From assembly GCF_002355435.1 (NCBI RefSeq), contig NZ_AP017313.1, positions 5,332,001 to 5,396,000 on the forward strand: a stretch of DNA of 64,000 nt, given 5' to 3'. Source of the DNA: Mucilaginibacter gotjawali (GTDB taxonomy: Bacteria; Bacteroidota; Bacteroidia; Sphingobacteriales; Sphingobacteriaceae). Below are positions 51,729 to 60,162 of the stretch, piece after piece; within the stretch, counting starts at the first letter, position 1, and the number at the start of each line of letters is the position of its first letter. The position numbers and the translations under genes are program-made. A model generated the notes under the pieces. The model did no database searches. It was not told the DNA's origin and was given only the letters and a program-made list of their open reading frames with translations.

Positions 51729-52072
51729 TTCATAGTCGATGGTCGATAGACCATGGCAAAATCGCTGTGGACTATCGACCACGGTCCATGGACTGCAGCT
51801 GTTTATAAACAGCAGGAATAACACGGCATAGATCAGTTCATAAAAATATTTTTTTATCCTGTGATAAAATTTACAATAAAAACAGAAAATATTTTTTCTA
51901 TTTATCAATAGCCAGGTGCTGTTCACAAAAAAATCATGTGGATGACATTTTTTTAGAAAAAGCTTCATATCTGCCTACAACTTAATGCGACCCGGCATTA
52001 TTAGTACTTGAATTTGTTTTCCTTTATTAACTTTGTCTCTCCTGTTTATTGCAGGCCTATTGATCCTATAAA
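51729..52072. other. 344-bp gap between hemCD and hemB
   Basis: It contains an inverted repeat formed by TAGTCGATGGTCGATAG (51734-51750) and a mirrored CTATCGACCACGGTCC at about 51772-51787, and then AT-rich sequence with a TAACTTTG -7 box at 52028-52035 preceded by TTG at 52008. The minus-strand frame ending at 51678 is judged spurious. hemB probably has its own promoter here. Confidence 0.5.
52028..52035 (+). promoter_or_regulatory. Putative -7 element for hemB
   Basis: TAACTTTG matches TAnnTTTG; the -33 candidate is TTG at 52008-52010, 17 bp upstream. The hemB ATG is 37 bp downstream. Confidence 0.45.
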
Positions 52073-53044
52073 ATGTTACAACGACCCCGTAGAAACCGGA
52101 AAAGCGAAGTTATCCGCCAGATGGTACAGGAAACGCACGTCAGTGCGGCTAACCTGATCTTCCCTTTATTTATTATTGAAGGTATCGCCCAAAAAACTGA
52201 AGTGGCATCTATGCCGGGCATCTTTCGCTATTCGATAGATAATTTGCTGCGCGAAATTGAAAGCTGTTTGAAACTGGGTTTAAATTCTTTCGATCTGTTT
52301 CCAAATATTGACGAATCGTTAAAAGATAAATATGCTACCGAAAGCCACCGCGAACAAAGCCTGTATCTGCGTGCCATCCGCGAGGTAAAAAAGAATTTCC
52401 CTGAAGCCTGTGTGATCACCGACGTGGCCATGGACCCCTACAGCAGCGACGGGCATGATGGCATTGTTGAAAACGGCGAGATCCTGAACGACGAAACCCT
52501 TGAGGTTTTGGGCAAAATGGCCCTTGCCCATGCACAATGCGGCGCCGATATTATTGCACCATCAGATATGATGGACGGGCGTGTAGGCTATATTCGCAGG
52601 GTATTGGACGAAAATAAGTTTACCAACGTTTCAATCATGTCGTACTCGGCTAAATATGCCAGCGCCTTTTACGGGCCGTTCAGGGATGCTTTAAATTCGG
52701 CCCCAAAATTCGGGGATAAGAAAACTTACCAGATGAACCCGGCCAACCAGCGCGAAGCTTTGATTGAGGCCAATCTGGATGAGCTTGAAGGCGCCGATTT
52801 TTTAATGGTAAAACCAGCCCTGCCTTACCTGGATATTATTAAATTGATAAAAGACCATACGGAACTGCCGGTTGCGGCATATAATGTAAGCGGTGAGTAC
52901 GCCATGATAAAGGCAGCCATCCAAAAAGGCTGGCTGAATGAGCAGCGTGCCATCACCGAAGTACTTACTTCTATCAGGCGTGCAGGCGCCAGCGCGATAT
53001 TAACCTATCACGCAAAGGAAGTATTGGAGAATAAATGGTTGTAA
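52073..53044 (+). CDS. hemB: Porphobilinogen synthase (delta-aminolevulinate dehydratase)
   Basis: At 323 residues it is standard. Active-site lysines lie in SYSAKYASAFYGPFR and FLMVKPALPYLD, and the RPRRNRK start, VITDVAMDPYSSDGHDG, APSDMMDGRVGYIR and PVAAYNVSGEY segments are all present. The metal site differs from the zinc type: the three-Cys motif is replaced by VAMDPYSSDGHDG, which indicates a magnesium-dependent branch. It condenses two 5-aminolevulinate to porphobilinogen, the substrate of hemC upstream. Confidence 0.95.
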   Translation: MLQRPRRNRKSEVIRQMVQETHVSAANLIFPLFIIEGIAQKTEVASMPGIFRYSIDNLLREIESCLKLGLNSFDLFPNIDESLKDKYATESHREQSLYLRAIREVKKNFPEACVITDVAMDPYSSDGHDGIVENGEILNDETLEVLGKMALAHAQCGADIIAPSDMMDGRVGYIRRVLDENKFTNVSIMSYSAKYASAFYGPFRDALNSAPKFGDKKTYQMNPANQREALIEANLDELEGADFLMVKPALPYLDIIKLIKDHTELPVAAYNVSGEYAMIKAAIQKGWLNEQRAITEVLTSIRRAGASAILTYHAKEVLENKWL

Positions 53045-53088
53045 GTTAGTGATTAGAGGTTAGAGATAAGAGACTAGAAAAATAAAAA

Positions 53089-54459
53089 ATGTTCGATTCT
53101 TTAAAAAAGAAATTCAGTGGTGATGGTGATGAACCGGTAGGTACAACTACCAAACCGGATATCAGCAGGGAGAAGTCTGCGGCTTTGTATGAAAAAGCGA
53201 AAACGTATTTCCCGGGTGGAGTAAACTCGCCGGTAAGGGCATTTAAATCCGTATACGGTACGCCCCTGTTTATTGAGAAGGGTGACGGCAGCGCAATATG
53301 GGATGCCGACGGCAACCAGTTTATTGATTTTTGCGGCTCCTGGGGGCCGCTCATCCTGGGGCATAACCATCCTAAGGTAAGGGAGAAAGTAATGGAGGTG
53401 ATGCAAAACGGCACTTCATTTGGCGCACCAACCGCGCTTGAAAATGAGCTGGCCGAGCTGATCGTTAAAAACAATAAATTTATTCAAAAACTGCGTTTTG
53501 TAAGTTCAGGTACCGAGGCGGTAATGTCGGCTATCAGGCTGGCAAGGGGTTATACCAAGCGCGATAAGATCTTGAAGTTTGAGGGTTGCTACCATGGGCA
53601 TACCGATGCGTTGCTGGTAAAGGCAGGCTCGGGCCTGGTTACTTTTGGTGAAACATCATCAGCCGGGGTGCCTAAATCATTTGCCGATGAAACCATAGTA
53701 GTAGCCTTAAATGATAAAGCAGCGGTAGAAGAAGCTTTTGCAGAATTCAAGGACCAGATAGCAGCCGTGATCATTGAGCCTATCCCGGCGAATAATGGTT
53801 TGCTGTTGCAGGAAAAAGAATACCTGCAATTCCTTCGGGATATCTGCACCAAAAACGGCACTTTATTATTTTTCGACGAAGTGATCTCCGGCTTCAGGGT
53901 CGGATTTGAAGGCGCAGCAGGTTATTACCAGGTAAAACCGGATATCATCACTTATGGAAAGATCATTGGCGGCGGATTACCTGTTGGCTGCTATGGGTCA
54001 TCTGCCGAAATAATGGGCAATGTATCTCCTGACGGGCCGGTTTACCAGGGTGGCACTTTATCGGGCAACCCGGTAGCCATGGCAGCAGGTATTGCGCAGC
54101 TGACTGAATTATTAAGATCCGGCTTTTACAAGGATCTTAACAAAAAGACCGAAGAATTTACCGATGCCATACAGCGTTTTGCCACGGCACGGAATTATAC
54201 GTTTAAAGTATTCACTATCGGCTCCATTTTCTGGTTTGCATTTACCAATAAGGAAAGCATCCGCAGGGCCGATGAAGTGGATGCCGCGAGCATGGATAAA
54301 TTTAAAAAGTTACACCGCGAATTGCTTAACAGGGGCGTTTATTTTGGCCCCTCAGGCTACGAAGTTGGGTTTATATCGTCGGCCCATACCAAAATCGACC
54401 TTGAAAAAGCAAAACGCGCTATATTTGAAAGTCTGGAAGTGGTGTTTAACGGGAAGTAA
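53089..54459 (+). CDS. hemL: Glutamate-1-semialdehyde 2,1-aminomutase
   Basis: The 456-residue protein has the PLP lysine at residue 291 in ITYGKIIGGGLPVG. Other family motifs are PGGVNSPVRAFKSV, DADGNQFIDFCGSWGP, RFVSSGTEAVMSAIRLARG, CYHGHTDALLVKAGSG and FDEVISGFRVGFEGAAGY. It makes 5-aminolevulinate from glutamate-1-semialdehyde in the C5 pathway. About 30 N-terminal residues (FDSLKKKFSGDGDEPVGTTTK) precede the usual start and are low complexity. Glutamyl-tRNA reductase (hemA) is not in the window. Confidence 0.95.
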   Translation: MFDSLKKKFSGDGDEPVGTTTKPDISREKSAALYEKAKTYFPGGVNSPVRAFKSVYGTPLFIEKGDGSAIWDADGNQFIDFCGSWGPLILGHNHPKVREKVMEVMQNGTSFGAPTALENELAELIVKNNKFIQKLRFVSSGTEAVMSAIRLARGYTKRDKILKFEGCYHGHTDALLVKAGSGLVTFGETSSAGVPKSFADETIVVALNDKAAVEEAFAEFKDQIAAVIIEPIPANNGLLLQEKEYLQFLRDICTKNGTLLFFDEVISGFRVGFEGAAGYYQVKPDIITYGKIIGGGLPVGCYGSSAEIMGNVSPDGPVYQGGTLSGNPVAMAAGIAQLTELLRSGFYKDLNKKTEEFTDAIQRFATARNYTFKVFTIGSIFWFAFTNKESIRRADEVDAASMDKFKKLHRELLNRGVYFGPSGYEVGFISSAHTKIDLEKAKRAIFESLEVVFNGK

Positions 54460-54576
54460 AGCAGTTGGCAGTTATTAGTTTGCAGTTTGCAATAAAGTTT
54501 GCAAACACGCTTATTAATCACTTAACTGAAAACTAACGGCGCGCTGCCCACTGCAATCTAAAAACTGCAAACTGAA
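54460..54576. other. hemL-kinase gap with GCAGTTTGCA words
   Basis: The 117-bp interval has repeated and inverted 'AGTTTGCA'/'TGCAAACT'-type words (54475-54505 and 54555-54575). No gene or clear terminator is seen. The words may form a weak hairpin. Confidence 0.4.
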
Positions 54577-55446
54577 ATGAGAAGATCATTCATCATATTT
54601 TACGCGCTCATCACCTATGCGTTGGCTGAGTTAACCTGGTGGGCCTATTTGCTTGTAAAAGCAATGCCGAGCAGCTTTGGCATGATCATGGGCGAAGGTT
54701 CGGTGTTTATATTTGTATTTTTTGTTGGGGCATACTCCCTGCACAGATCTATACTGAAAGAGCGCAAATTACAGGAACAAAAGAAGAACTTCCTCCTTTC
54801 GGTAACTCACGAGCTAAAATCGCCTTTAGCATCCATCAAAATACTTTTGCAAACCATCCAGAAACGCGATCTTACAAAAAAACAAACGCTTGATTTTATC
54901 GAAAAATCGTTAAAGGATATAGAGCGCCTGGATGATATGGTAGAAAATATGCTGCTGGCATCAAAAATTGATAACCAGTCGTACACTTTTCCAAAAGATA
55001 AATTCAATCTGTCGGGCCTGGTTGACAGTATCGTTAACCGCCTGCAGATCACCAAATGCGAAAGTAACCAGCAAATTATTGACGCTGAAATTGAGCCAAA
55101 GATCGAGATCACCGGCGATAAATTCGCCTTAACTTCGGTGGTTACCAACCTGATTGAAAACGCTATTAAATATTCGGGGCCATGCGCAACGGTTGCGGTA
55201 AAACTGTTTTCGAAAGACGATAAGGTTTATTTACAGGTTGCCGATCATGGCATCGGCATATCAGATATGGAGAAGGGCCGTATCTTTGATAAGTTTTACA
55301 GGGTAGGCAGCGAGGACACCCGTAACACAAAAGGCACCGGTTTAGGTCTTTATATTGTAAAAGAAGTGCTTGATAAGCACCAGGCCAGTATAAAAGTGAA
55401 AGATAACCGACCTGTTGGTAGTATATTTGAAGTGGTTTTTGATTAA
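54577..55446 (+). CDS. Sensor histidine kinase within the heme cluster
   Basis: The 289-residue protein has two N-terminal membrane helices (about 7-29 and 38-58) with almost no loop between them, then HisKA with SVTHELKSPLASI (His78). The HATPase motifs are VVTNLIENAIKYS, VADHGIGISDMEKGRIFDKF and GTGLGLYIV. With no periplasmic domain it must sense through the membrane or cytoplasm. Its neighbour 160 bp downstream is an OmpR/PhoB regulator, so the two form a pair. Placed between hemL and hemE, it may respond to heme or redox state; that is inference. Confidence 0.92.
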   Translation: MRRSFIIFYALITYALAELTWWAYLLVKAMPSSFGMIMGEGSVFIFVFFVGAYSLHRSILKERKLQEQKKNFLLSVTHELKSPLASIKILLQTIQKRDLTKKQTLDFIEKSLKDIERLDDMVENMLLASKIDNQSYTFPKDKFNLSGLVDSIVNRLQITKCESNQQIIDAEIEPKIEITGDKFALTSVVTNLIENAIKYSGPCATVAVKLFSKDDKVYLQVADHGIGISDMEKGRIFDKFYRVGSEDTRNTKGTGLGLYIVKEVLDKHQASIKVKDNRPVGSIFEVVFD

Positions 55447-55606
55447 CACGAATTTCACGAATAAAAACGAATGCCCGCTAATTAGCTTTACAGCCAATTG
55501 GATATGATTTTAAAACTTCGCTTTTATTCGTGTACATTCGAGAAAATTAGTGCTTAAATAAATTCGTGTAATCCGAAATAATTCGTGAACATTAGTGTAA
55601 TATATT
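55447..55606. repeat. CACGAAT-type repeat between kinase and regulator
   Basis: The 160-bp gap carries several CACGAAT/ATTCGTG words in both orientations (55447-55475, about 55525-55545 and 55560-55590). They give an imperfect inverted repeat. The pair is therefore less tightly coupled than typical kinase-regulator operons. Confidence 0.5.
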
Positions 55607-56314
55607 ATGCCAAACAAAAAAAGAATTTTACTGGCCGAAGATGAAGAGCATCTTTTAGAAGCCATAAAACTGAACCTGGAGCTGGAAGGTTACAAGGTTT
55701 CAACTGCTACCAATGGCAAAAAAGCCTTGCAGATATTTAAAGAAGAACGTTTTAATTTAGTAATACTGGACGTAATGATGCCCGAAATTGACGGCTTTGT
55801 GGTTGCTGAAACCATCAGGCTGGAGAACTCAGAGGTGCCTATTATGTTCCTTACTGCTAAAAACACAAACGAGGATAAAATTTCGGGGCTGAAAAAAGGA
55901 GCAGATGATTATTTAACCAAACCCTTTAACCTGGAAGAATTGATTTTGCGGGTAAATAACCTGGTGAAACGCAGCCTTAAAGGCGACGAGCTGAAAGAAT
56001 TTAACAGCTACAAGATCGGGGACAAAACCATCCACTTTAATTCTTTTGAACTGGTAAACGGAGATGGATCGATCACCCCGCTAACAAAAAAAGAAACCAT
56101 GCTGCTTAAACTGCTGATTGAGCGCCGTAACGACGCCGTATCGCGCGAGCAAATACTGGAAACGGTTTGGAATTACGATGTATATCCATCTACCCGCACC
56201 ATCGATAACTTTATCCTTACTTTCCGTAAATATTTTGAACCTGACCCTAAAAACCCGGTTTATTTTCACTCTATCCGCGGTGTAGGCTATAAATTTACTG
56301 ATAACCAGCATTAA
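55607..56314 (+). CDS. OmpR/PhoB family response regulator
   Basis: The 235-residue protein has a receiver with EDEEH acidic pocket, Asp55 in LVILDVMMPEIDG and Lys in DDYLTKPF. A winged-helix output domain follows (LTKKETMLLKLLIERRNDAVSREQILETVWNYD, and RTIDNFILTFRKYFE near the C-terminus). It is the cognate partner of the preceding kinase. Its stop shares one base with the start of the next gene (TAATG). Confidence 0.94.
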   Translation: MPNKKRILLAEDEEHLLEAIKLNLELEGYKVSTATNGKKALQIFKEERFNLVILDVMMPEIDGFVVAETIRLENSEVPIMFLTAKNTNEDKISGLKKGADDYLTKPFNLEELILRVNNLVKRSLKGDELKEFNSYKIGDKTIHFNSFELVNGDGSITPLTKKETMLLKLLIERRNDAVSREQILETVWNYDVYPSTRTIDNFILTFRKYFEPDPKNPVYFHSIRGVGYKFTDNQH

Positions 56315-56841
56315 TGTTTACCAACAGGACCCGTTTATTTATCGGCACTATTTTTTTCCTGTCGCTGATCATTTTGGTAGACCGGCACCTGTATGAATTG
56401 TCATCAGTTGCGCTGATGATGATCGTTTTGCTGGGCTGGGATTATTTGAGGCAGGGCACTTTGGTAGTAGCTTCAAAGCAATTTCATCATAAAGATTACG
56501 AAAAAGCTGAACGTACCTTATCTGAAATATTAAGGCCGCAATGGCTGGCCAAAAACAGGCGGGGATATTATGAGTTTTTAATGGGCGGGGTTTGCCTGCA
56601 AAAGCAGGATTTTGAAGATGCCGAAAAACATTACGAAATTGCCGCTCAATACCCTTTACGTTCCATAACGGACCATGTGGCCGCGCTGGTGCATGTGGCC
56701 AATATCAGCATCAGGCAGGGTAATTTTGACAAGGCCGAAGCTTATTTGCAGCTTACCGAAAAACATAACGCTAAAATTAACGCCAAAATGAAGGATGTGA
56801 TCAGCCGACTTCACCAGGAAATAAAGAAAAATAAACGGTAG
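56314..56841 (+). CDS. Membrane-anchored TPR-like protein
   Basis: The 175-residue protein has two N-terminal hydrophobic segments (about 5-22 and 27-45) and a soluble helical part. That part contains TPR-like repeats such as KDYEKAERTLSEIL, QKQDFEDAEKHYEIAAQY and RQGNFDKAEAYLQLTEK. Translation is coupled to the regulator upstream. A scaffold role in signalling or heme assembly is possible, without direct evidence. Confidence 0.75.
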   Translation: MFTNRTRLFIGTIFFLSLIILVDRHLYELSSVALMMIVLLGWDYLRQGTLVVASKQFHHKDYEKAERTLSEILRPQWLAKNRRGYYEFLMGGVCLQKQDFEDAEKHYEIAAQYPLRSITDHVAALVHVANISIRQGNFDKAEAYLQLTEKHNAKINAKMKDVISRLHQEIKKNKR

Positions 56842-56942
56842 GGGCGACCCTTGTGGTCGCACTGCTATTATAAAGGGCGGCCACAAGGGGTGTTCCTATT
56901 AAATATAACGTTATAAAGGGCGACCACAAGGGTCGCCCCTAC
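56838..56942. repeat. 23-bp inverted repeat with a third partial copy, upstream of hemE
   Basis: GTAGGGGCGACCCTTGTGGTCGC (56838-56860) and its inverse (56920-56942) bracket 59 bp. A third partial copy, GGGCGGCCACAAGGGG, lies inside at about 56875-56890. The first copy contains the stop codon of the preceding gene and the last ends 9 bp before the hemE ATG. It could be a repeat element, an attenuator or an operator. Confidence 0.7.
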
Positions 56943-56951
56943 GATAAACAT

Positions 56952-58007
56952 ATGAGAGATTCATTACTGATAAAAGCCGCATTTTCGGAGAAAACAGGAC
57001 GCCCGCCAGTGTGGATGATGCGCCAGGCAGGCCGTTTTATGAAAGAATATTGGGATATTAAAAACAAATATTCCTTCCTGGAGATGTGCAAAACGCCAGA
57101 GATTGCCGCGGATGTTACCATGCTGCCGGTCGACCTGCTGGGTGTTGACGCCGCCATTTTATTTTCAGATATCCTGGTAACAGGCGAAGCTATGGGCGGC
57201 GATCTCAGTTTCAGCCAGGGTGTAGGGCCAAAGTTTGCCAACCCGGTACGCACACAGGCCGACGTGGATCAACTGGAAACAGAAGTTGGGGATAAGCTGC
57301 AATATGTTGCTGACGCGATAAAAGTAATACAACAAAGACTAAATGCCCGCCTGCCGGACGGGCAGGGTTCCATCCCACTGATCGGTTTTGCAGGCGCCCC
57401 TTTTACGGTAATGAGTTACCTGGTTGAAGGCGGTTCATCAAAAGATTTTAAGCTTACCAAATTGATGATCCACAACCACCCGGAACTGGCCCACCAGTTA
57501 CTATCCAAAATAGCGACAGTTACTGCCAATTACCTCAACATGCAGATCGCTGCAGGCGTTAATGCGGTACAAATCTTCGATAGCTGGGCGCAGGCGCTGG
57601 CCTGGGAAGATTATAAAGAGTTTTCGCACCGGTACATTGTGGAGATCATCAGCAAACTTAACCGGAAAGATATCCCCGTGATCTCCTTCTGCAAAGGCAG
57701 CTCGGTTTTTGCGCCACTAATGGCCGAAGCGAAACCTGATGTAATTTCTATCGACTGGAATGTTGATCTTTTGGATATTAAACAGCGTTTACCAAAAGGC
57801 ATCGCCGTACAGGGCAACCTGGATCCGCATATTTTATATGCCGATAAAAAAGTAATTAAAGACCGTATCTACCGCCTGTTCGACCGGATGAAGGATGAAC
57901 AGGGGTTCATATTTAATTTGGGCCATGGCATTATGCCGGATATCCCTTTTGAAAATGTGAAATACGCGGTTGATATCATAAAAAGCTACAGCCCCCCGAC
58001 CTCCTAA
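56952..58007 (+). CDS. hemE: Uroporphyrinogen decarboxylase
   Basis: The 351-residue protein has PPVWMMRQAGRFMKEYW at the N-terminus with the conserved RQAGR, then PEIAADVTMLPVDLLGVDAAILFSDIL and the acidic block GFAGAPFTVMSYLVEGG. The C-terminal NLGHGIMP motif also matches. It converts uroporphyrinogen III into coproporphyrinogen III. Together with hemCD and hemB it leads from porphobilinogen to coproporphyrinogen. Confidence 0.95.
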   Translation: MRDSLLIKAAFSEKTGRPPVWMMRQAGRFMKEYWDIKNKYSFLEMCKTPEIAADVTMLPVDLLGVDAAILFSDILVTGEAMGGDLSFSQGVGPKFANPVRTQADVDQLETEVGDKLQYVADAIKVIQQRLNARLPDGQGSIPLIGFAGAPFTVMSYLVEGGSSKDFKLTKLMIHNHPELAHQLLSKIATVTANYLNMQIAAGVNAVQIFDSWAQALAWEDYKEFSHRYIVEIISKLNRKDIPVISFCKGSSVFAPLMAEAKPDVISIDWNVDLLDIKQRLPKGIAVQGNLDPHILYADKKVIKDRIYRLFDRMKDEQGFIFNLGHGIMPDIPFENVKYAVDIIKSYSPPTS

Positions 58008-58079
58008 ATGGGGAGTTCGTGGTGGGTTATTTAAACATAATAAATATTCAAATTCCCCCTTTAGGGGGTTAGGGGGCTT
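57990..58079. repeat. CCCCC/GGGGG palindromic region
   Basis: AGCCCCCCGACCTCCTAAATGGGGAGTTCG at the end of hemE is followed by ATTCCCCCTTTAGGGGGTTAGGGGGCTTGAC. The second part is a hairpin CCCCCTTTAGGGGG. The segments are partial inversions of each other. The left part encodes the last residues of HemE (SPPTS). Confidence 0.55.
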
Positions 58080-58085
58080 GACTTT

Positions 58086-58622
58086 ATGTATCCTTACGTC
58101 CTTTCCATACACATCATTTTTGTAGTCTGCTGGTTTGCCGGGTTGTTTTATATGGTGCGCCTTTTTATTTACCACACCGAGGCGCAGGAAAAACCAGAAC
58201 CTGACCGCCGGATACTTTCTGAACAGTTCGTGATCATGGAGCACAAGCTCTGGTATATTATTACTGTACCGTCTATGGTGCTGGTATTGGCCGCAGGGTT
58301 AACCATGCTGTATATGCTGCCTGTGTGGCTGCAACAGCCATGGATGCACTTGAAGCTGATGTTTGTGGTGTTGTTACTGGTTTATCATTTTGTTTGCCAA
58401 AACATCATGAAGCAAATGGCAAAAGGGATCTTTAAACGTACCTCCACCCAATTGCGCCTCTGGAACGAAGTGGCCACCATCCTTTTATTTGCGATAGTTT
58501 TCCTTGCTGTTTTAAAAGATGCCGTAAACTGGATCTATGGGCTTGTCGGCCTAGTTCTTTTATCCATCATGCTGATGATCGGCGTAAAAATTTACAAGCG
58601 TTTCCGCACAAAAGATAAATAG
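58086..58622 (+). CDS. hemJ: HemJ-type protoporphyrinogen oxidase
   Basis: The 178-residue membrane protein has four to five hydrophobic segments. It matches HemJ: His in the first helix (SIHIIFVVCWFAGLFYMVRLFIYH), a conserved Lys in the later MHLKLMFVVLLLVYHF, and the RILSEQFVIMEHKLWYII stretch. HemJ oxidises protoporphyrinogen IX to protoporphyrin IX and replaces HemG or HemY in many bacteria. Its presence with hemE suggests this organism uses the HemJ route, though hemF/hemN and hemH lie elsewhere. Confidence 0.88.
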   Translation: MYPYVLSIHIIFVVCWFAGLFYMVRLFIYHTEAQEKPEPDRRILSEQFVIMEHKLWYIITVPSMVLVLAAGLTMLYMLPVWLQQPWMHLKLMFVVLLLVYHFVCQNIMKQMAKGIFKRTSTQLRLWNEVATILLFAIVFLAVLKDAVNWIYGLVGLVLLSIMLMIGVKIYKRFRTKDK

Positions 58623-58698
58623 TTCGATCGTCTCCGGCATAAAAAATTAACAAGCTTTTTTGATCATAATTAGTTAAATTTGTTTAAAAAGATTTATT

Positions 58699-58935
58699 AT
58701 GTCGGTAGCGGAAGTACATAAAACCAAATCCAACCTAAAAGCGTGGATCGACCAGCTTTCAGATACCAATATGCTGAGTATGCTGGATGGCGTCCGGATC
58801 TTAAATACCGGCAATACCGCCTGGGATGATCTTACCGAATATCAAAAAGAAAACATCAATGCCGGATTAGATGACATTAAGCATGGGCGTGTGATGTCGT
58901 CAGAAGAGTTTTGGGACCAGCTGAAAAATGGCTGA
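58699..58935 (+). CDS. Antitoxin of a ParDE/RelBE-like module
   Basis: The 78-residue product begins SVAEVHKTKSNLKAWIDQLSDTNM and ends WDDLTEYQKENINAGLDDIKHGRVMSSEEFWDQLKNG. The C-terminal part resembles small antitoxins of the RelE/ParE type. It overlaps the toxin gene by 8 bp and so is translated with it. A TAAATTTG box at 58673-58680 is a possible promoter. Confidence 0.8.
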   Translation: MSVAEVHKTKSNLKAWIDQLSDTNMLSMLDGVRILNTGNTAWDDLTEYQKENINAGLDDIKHGRVMSSEEFWDQLKNG

Positions 58936-59236
58936 AAAAGTTCCACATAAAATAATTTACACCCAGCGTTCTCTTGCCAATATCAGGGCGATAAGAAGTT
59001 ATTTACTGTATAAATTCACTCAAAAAGAAGTTGATAATCTTTACAGGTTGATAAATGAGTTTGAAAGCGTTGTTGCGGTATTTCCTCAATTATATCCTTT
59101 AATTACTGGTAGTAAAAAAGTACGACGTGCTGTTCTGAGCAAGCAATTATCAGTATTTTACACGTTTTCGAAAGATGCGCTGCGAATTGCTGCCATACTT
59201 GATAACAGGATGGATAACGCCAAATGGCCGCGTTAA
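58928..59236 (+). CDS. ParE/RelE-family toxin
   Basis: The 102-residue protein has the compact ParE/RelE fold pattern: KIIYTQRSLANIRAIRSYLLYK near the N-terminus, then ALRIAAILDNRMDNAK near the C-terminus, where ParE proteins have the conserved basic and aromatic tail. RelE-like members cleave mRNA on the ribosome and ParE-like members poison gyrase; the sequence alone does not decide. The overlapping antitoxin gene confirms the module. Confidence 0.88.
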   Translation: MAEKVPHKIIYTQRSLANIRAIRSYLLYKFTQKEVDNLYRLINEFESVVAVFPQLYPLITGSKKVRRAVLSKQLSVFYTFSKDALRIAAILDNRMDNAKWPR

Positions 59237-59334
59237 AAACCAACGAACATTTCCGCGCAAAAAAGGGATGAAGGAAACGCCTGTCGGCATCTGATCATCC
59301 CATATTGAAATTAAAACAGAAAAACCAGGGGCTC

Positions 59335-59565
59335 TTAAATATCTTCTATGTCTTTATCTTTTTTTGTATCATAAGGTACAGCACAACCACCTGCCCCACA
59401 GCACCCGGTATTGGATAGCGCCATGTAAATAAACAGGGCGCTAAATAACCCAACCGCCCAATCTGACGATTGGATCGACCAAACCAGCATCCACAAACCC
59501 ATCCCCAGGCGCAAAAAGCGTGCAAAATTCCAGTTGGTAAATACCCTTTGTTTGATCGCTTCCAT
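59335..59565 (-). CDS. Cys-rich membrane protein (DUF2892-like), rhodanese-linked
   Basis: The 76-residue protein has two hydrophobic segments (LRLGMGLWMLVWSIQS and VGLFSALFIYMALS). It ends with a tail NTGCCGAGGCAVPYDTKK that has three cysteines and is highly charged beyond. DUF2892-type (YgaP-like) domains often occur with rhodanese domains. The gene touches the rhodanese gene upstream (start and stop share one base). The cysteines may carry sulfane sulfur or bind metal. Confidence 0.8.
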   Translation of the reverse strand: MEAIKQRVFTNWNFARFLRLGMGLWMLVWSIQSSDWAVGLFSALFIYMALSNTGCCGAGGCAVPYDTKKDKDIEDI

Positions 59566-59882
59566 TAAATGTATTTGTTAAGGCTGTGCCAGCTGCCGCC
59601 GTTATGCACGTTTGTAAATCCCTGTGATTGTAACATGGCCTTTGCCGAACGGCTGCGCATGCCCGAGGCACAACAGGTAATGATTGGCTGATCTTTTTTC
59701 ATCTTGCTTACCTTGCCGGCGAGCATACCGAGCGGGATATTTACCGACCCTTTTACATGCCCTCCCGAAAACTCCCCTGGCGAGCGAACATCAATAATTT
59801 TTGCGCCACCAGCTATCAACGCCTCAAAATCAACGCCCGGTGTTAATCCGAATATTTGTTTTAAACTTTCTAAAAATCCCAT
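59565..59882 (-). CDS. Rhodanese-like sulfurtransferase
   Basis: The 105-residue protein has one rhodanese domain, with VDFEALIAGGAKIIDVRSPGEFSGGHVKGSVNIPL and the active Cys in IITCCASGMRSRSA. The loop CCASGMRS is close to the canonical CxxGxRS. It forms an apparent operon with the Cys-rich membrane protein downstream and a second rhodanese upstream. Sulfur relay or persulfide detoxification is likely. Confidence 0.92.
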   Translation of the reverse strand: MGFLESLKQIFGLTPGVDFEALIAGGAKIIDVRSPGEFSGGHVKGSVNIPLGMLAGKVSKMKKDQPIITCCASGMRSRSAKAMLQSQGFTNVHNGGSWHSLNKYI

Positions 59883-59883
59883 A

Positions 59884-60162
59884 TTAATTCATTGAATAAT
59901 TTTTAATAGTTACCCACGACCCACCATCGCAGCAATCAATCCCATATTGTTTTAAAAGCTGGCTGGCCATCTGGCTCCGCATGCCCGACGCACAGCAAAG
60001 TATAATGTTTTTCATTTGCTTCAGTTCTTCAAGCCGCGTATTAAGTTCATTTAAAGGGATATTGATACTTGCTTCAGCGTGCCCGGAATTAAATTCCTCA
60101 GGCGATCTTACATCAACAACAACGGTTCCCGGCGATAATAGTAATTCTGTCAACAGGCTCAT
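59884..60162 (-). CDS. Second rhodanese-like sulfurtransferase
   Basis: From the ATG at 60162 the protein has 92 residues: MSLLTELLLSPGTVVVDVRSPEEFNSGHAEASINIP, then ILCCASGMRSQMASQL. The longer frame from 60267 adds 35 residues outside the domain. It ends 1 bp before the start of the first rhodanese gene. The two proteins share the CCASGMRS active loop, so this is a tandem duplication within the family. Confidence 0.92.
   Translation of the reverse strand: MSLLTELLLSPGTVVVDVRSPEEFNSGHAEASINIPLNELNTRLEELKQMKNIILCCASGMRSQMASQLLKQYGIDCCDGGSWVTIKNYSMN

Noticed and set aside
51678..51968. 96-residue minus-strand frame between hemCD and hemB
   Set aside because: It overlaps the end of hemCD, is Phe/Cys-rich without a pattern, and covers an inverted repeat and AT-rich DNA.
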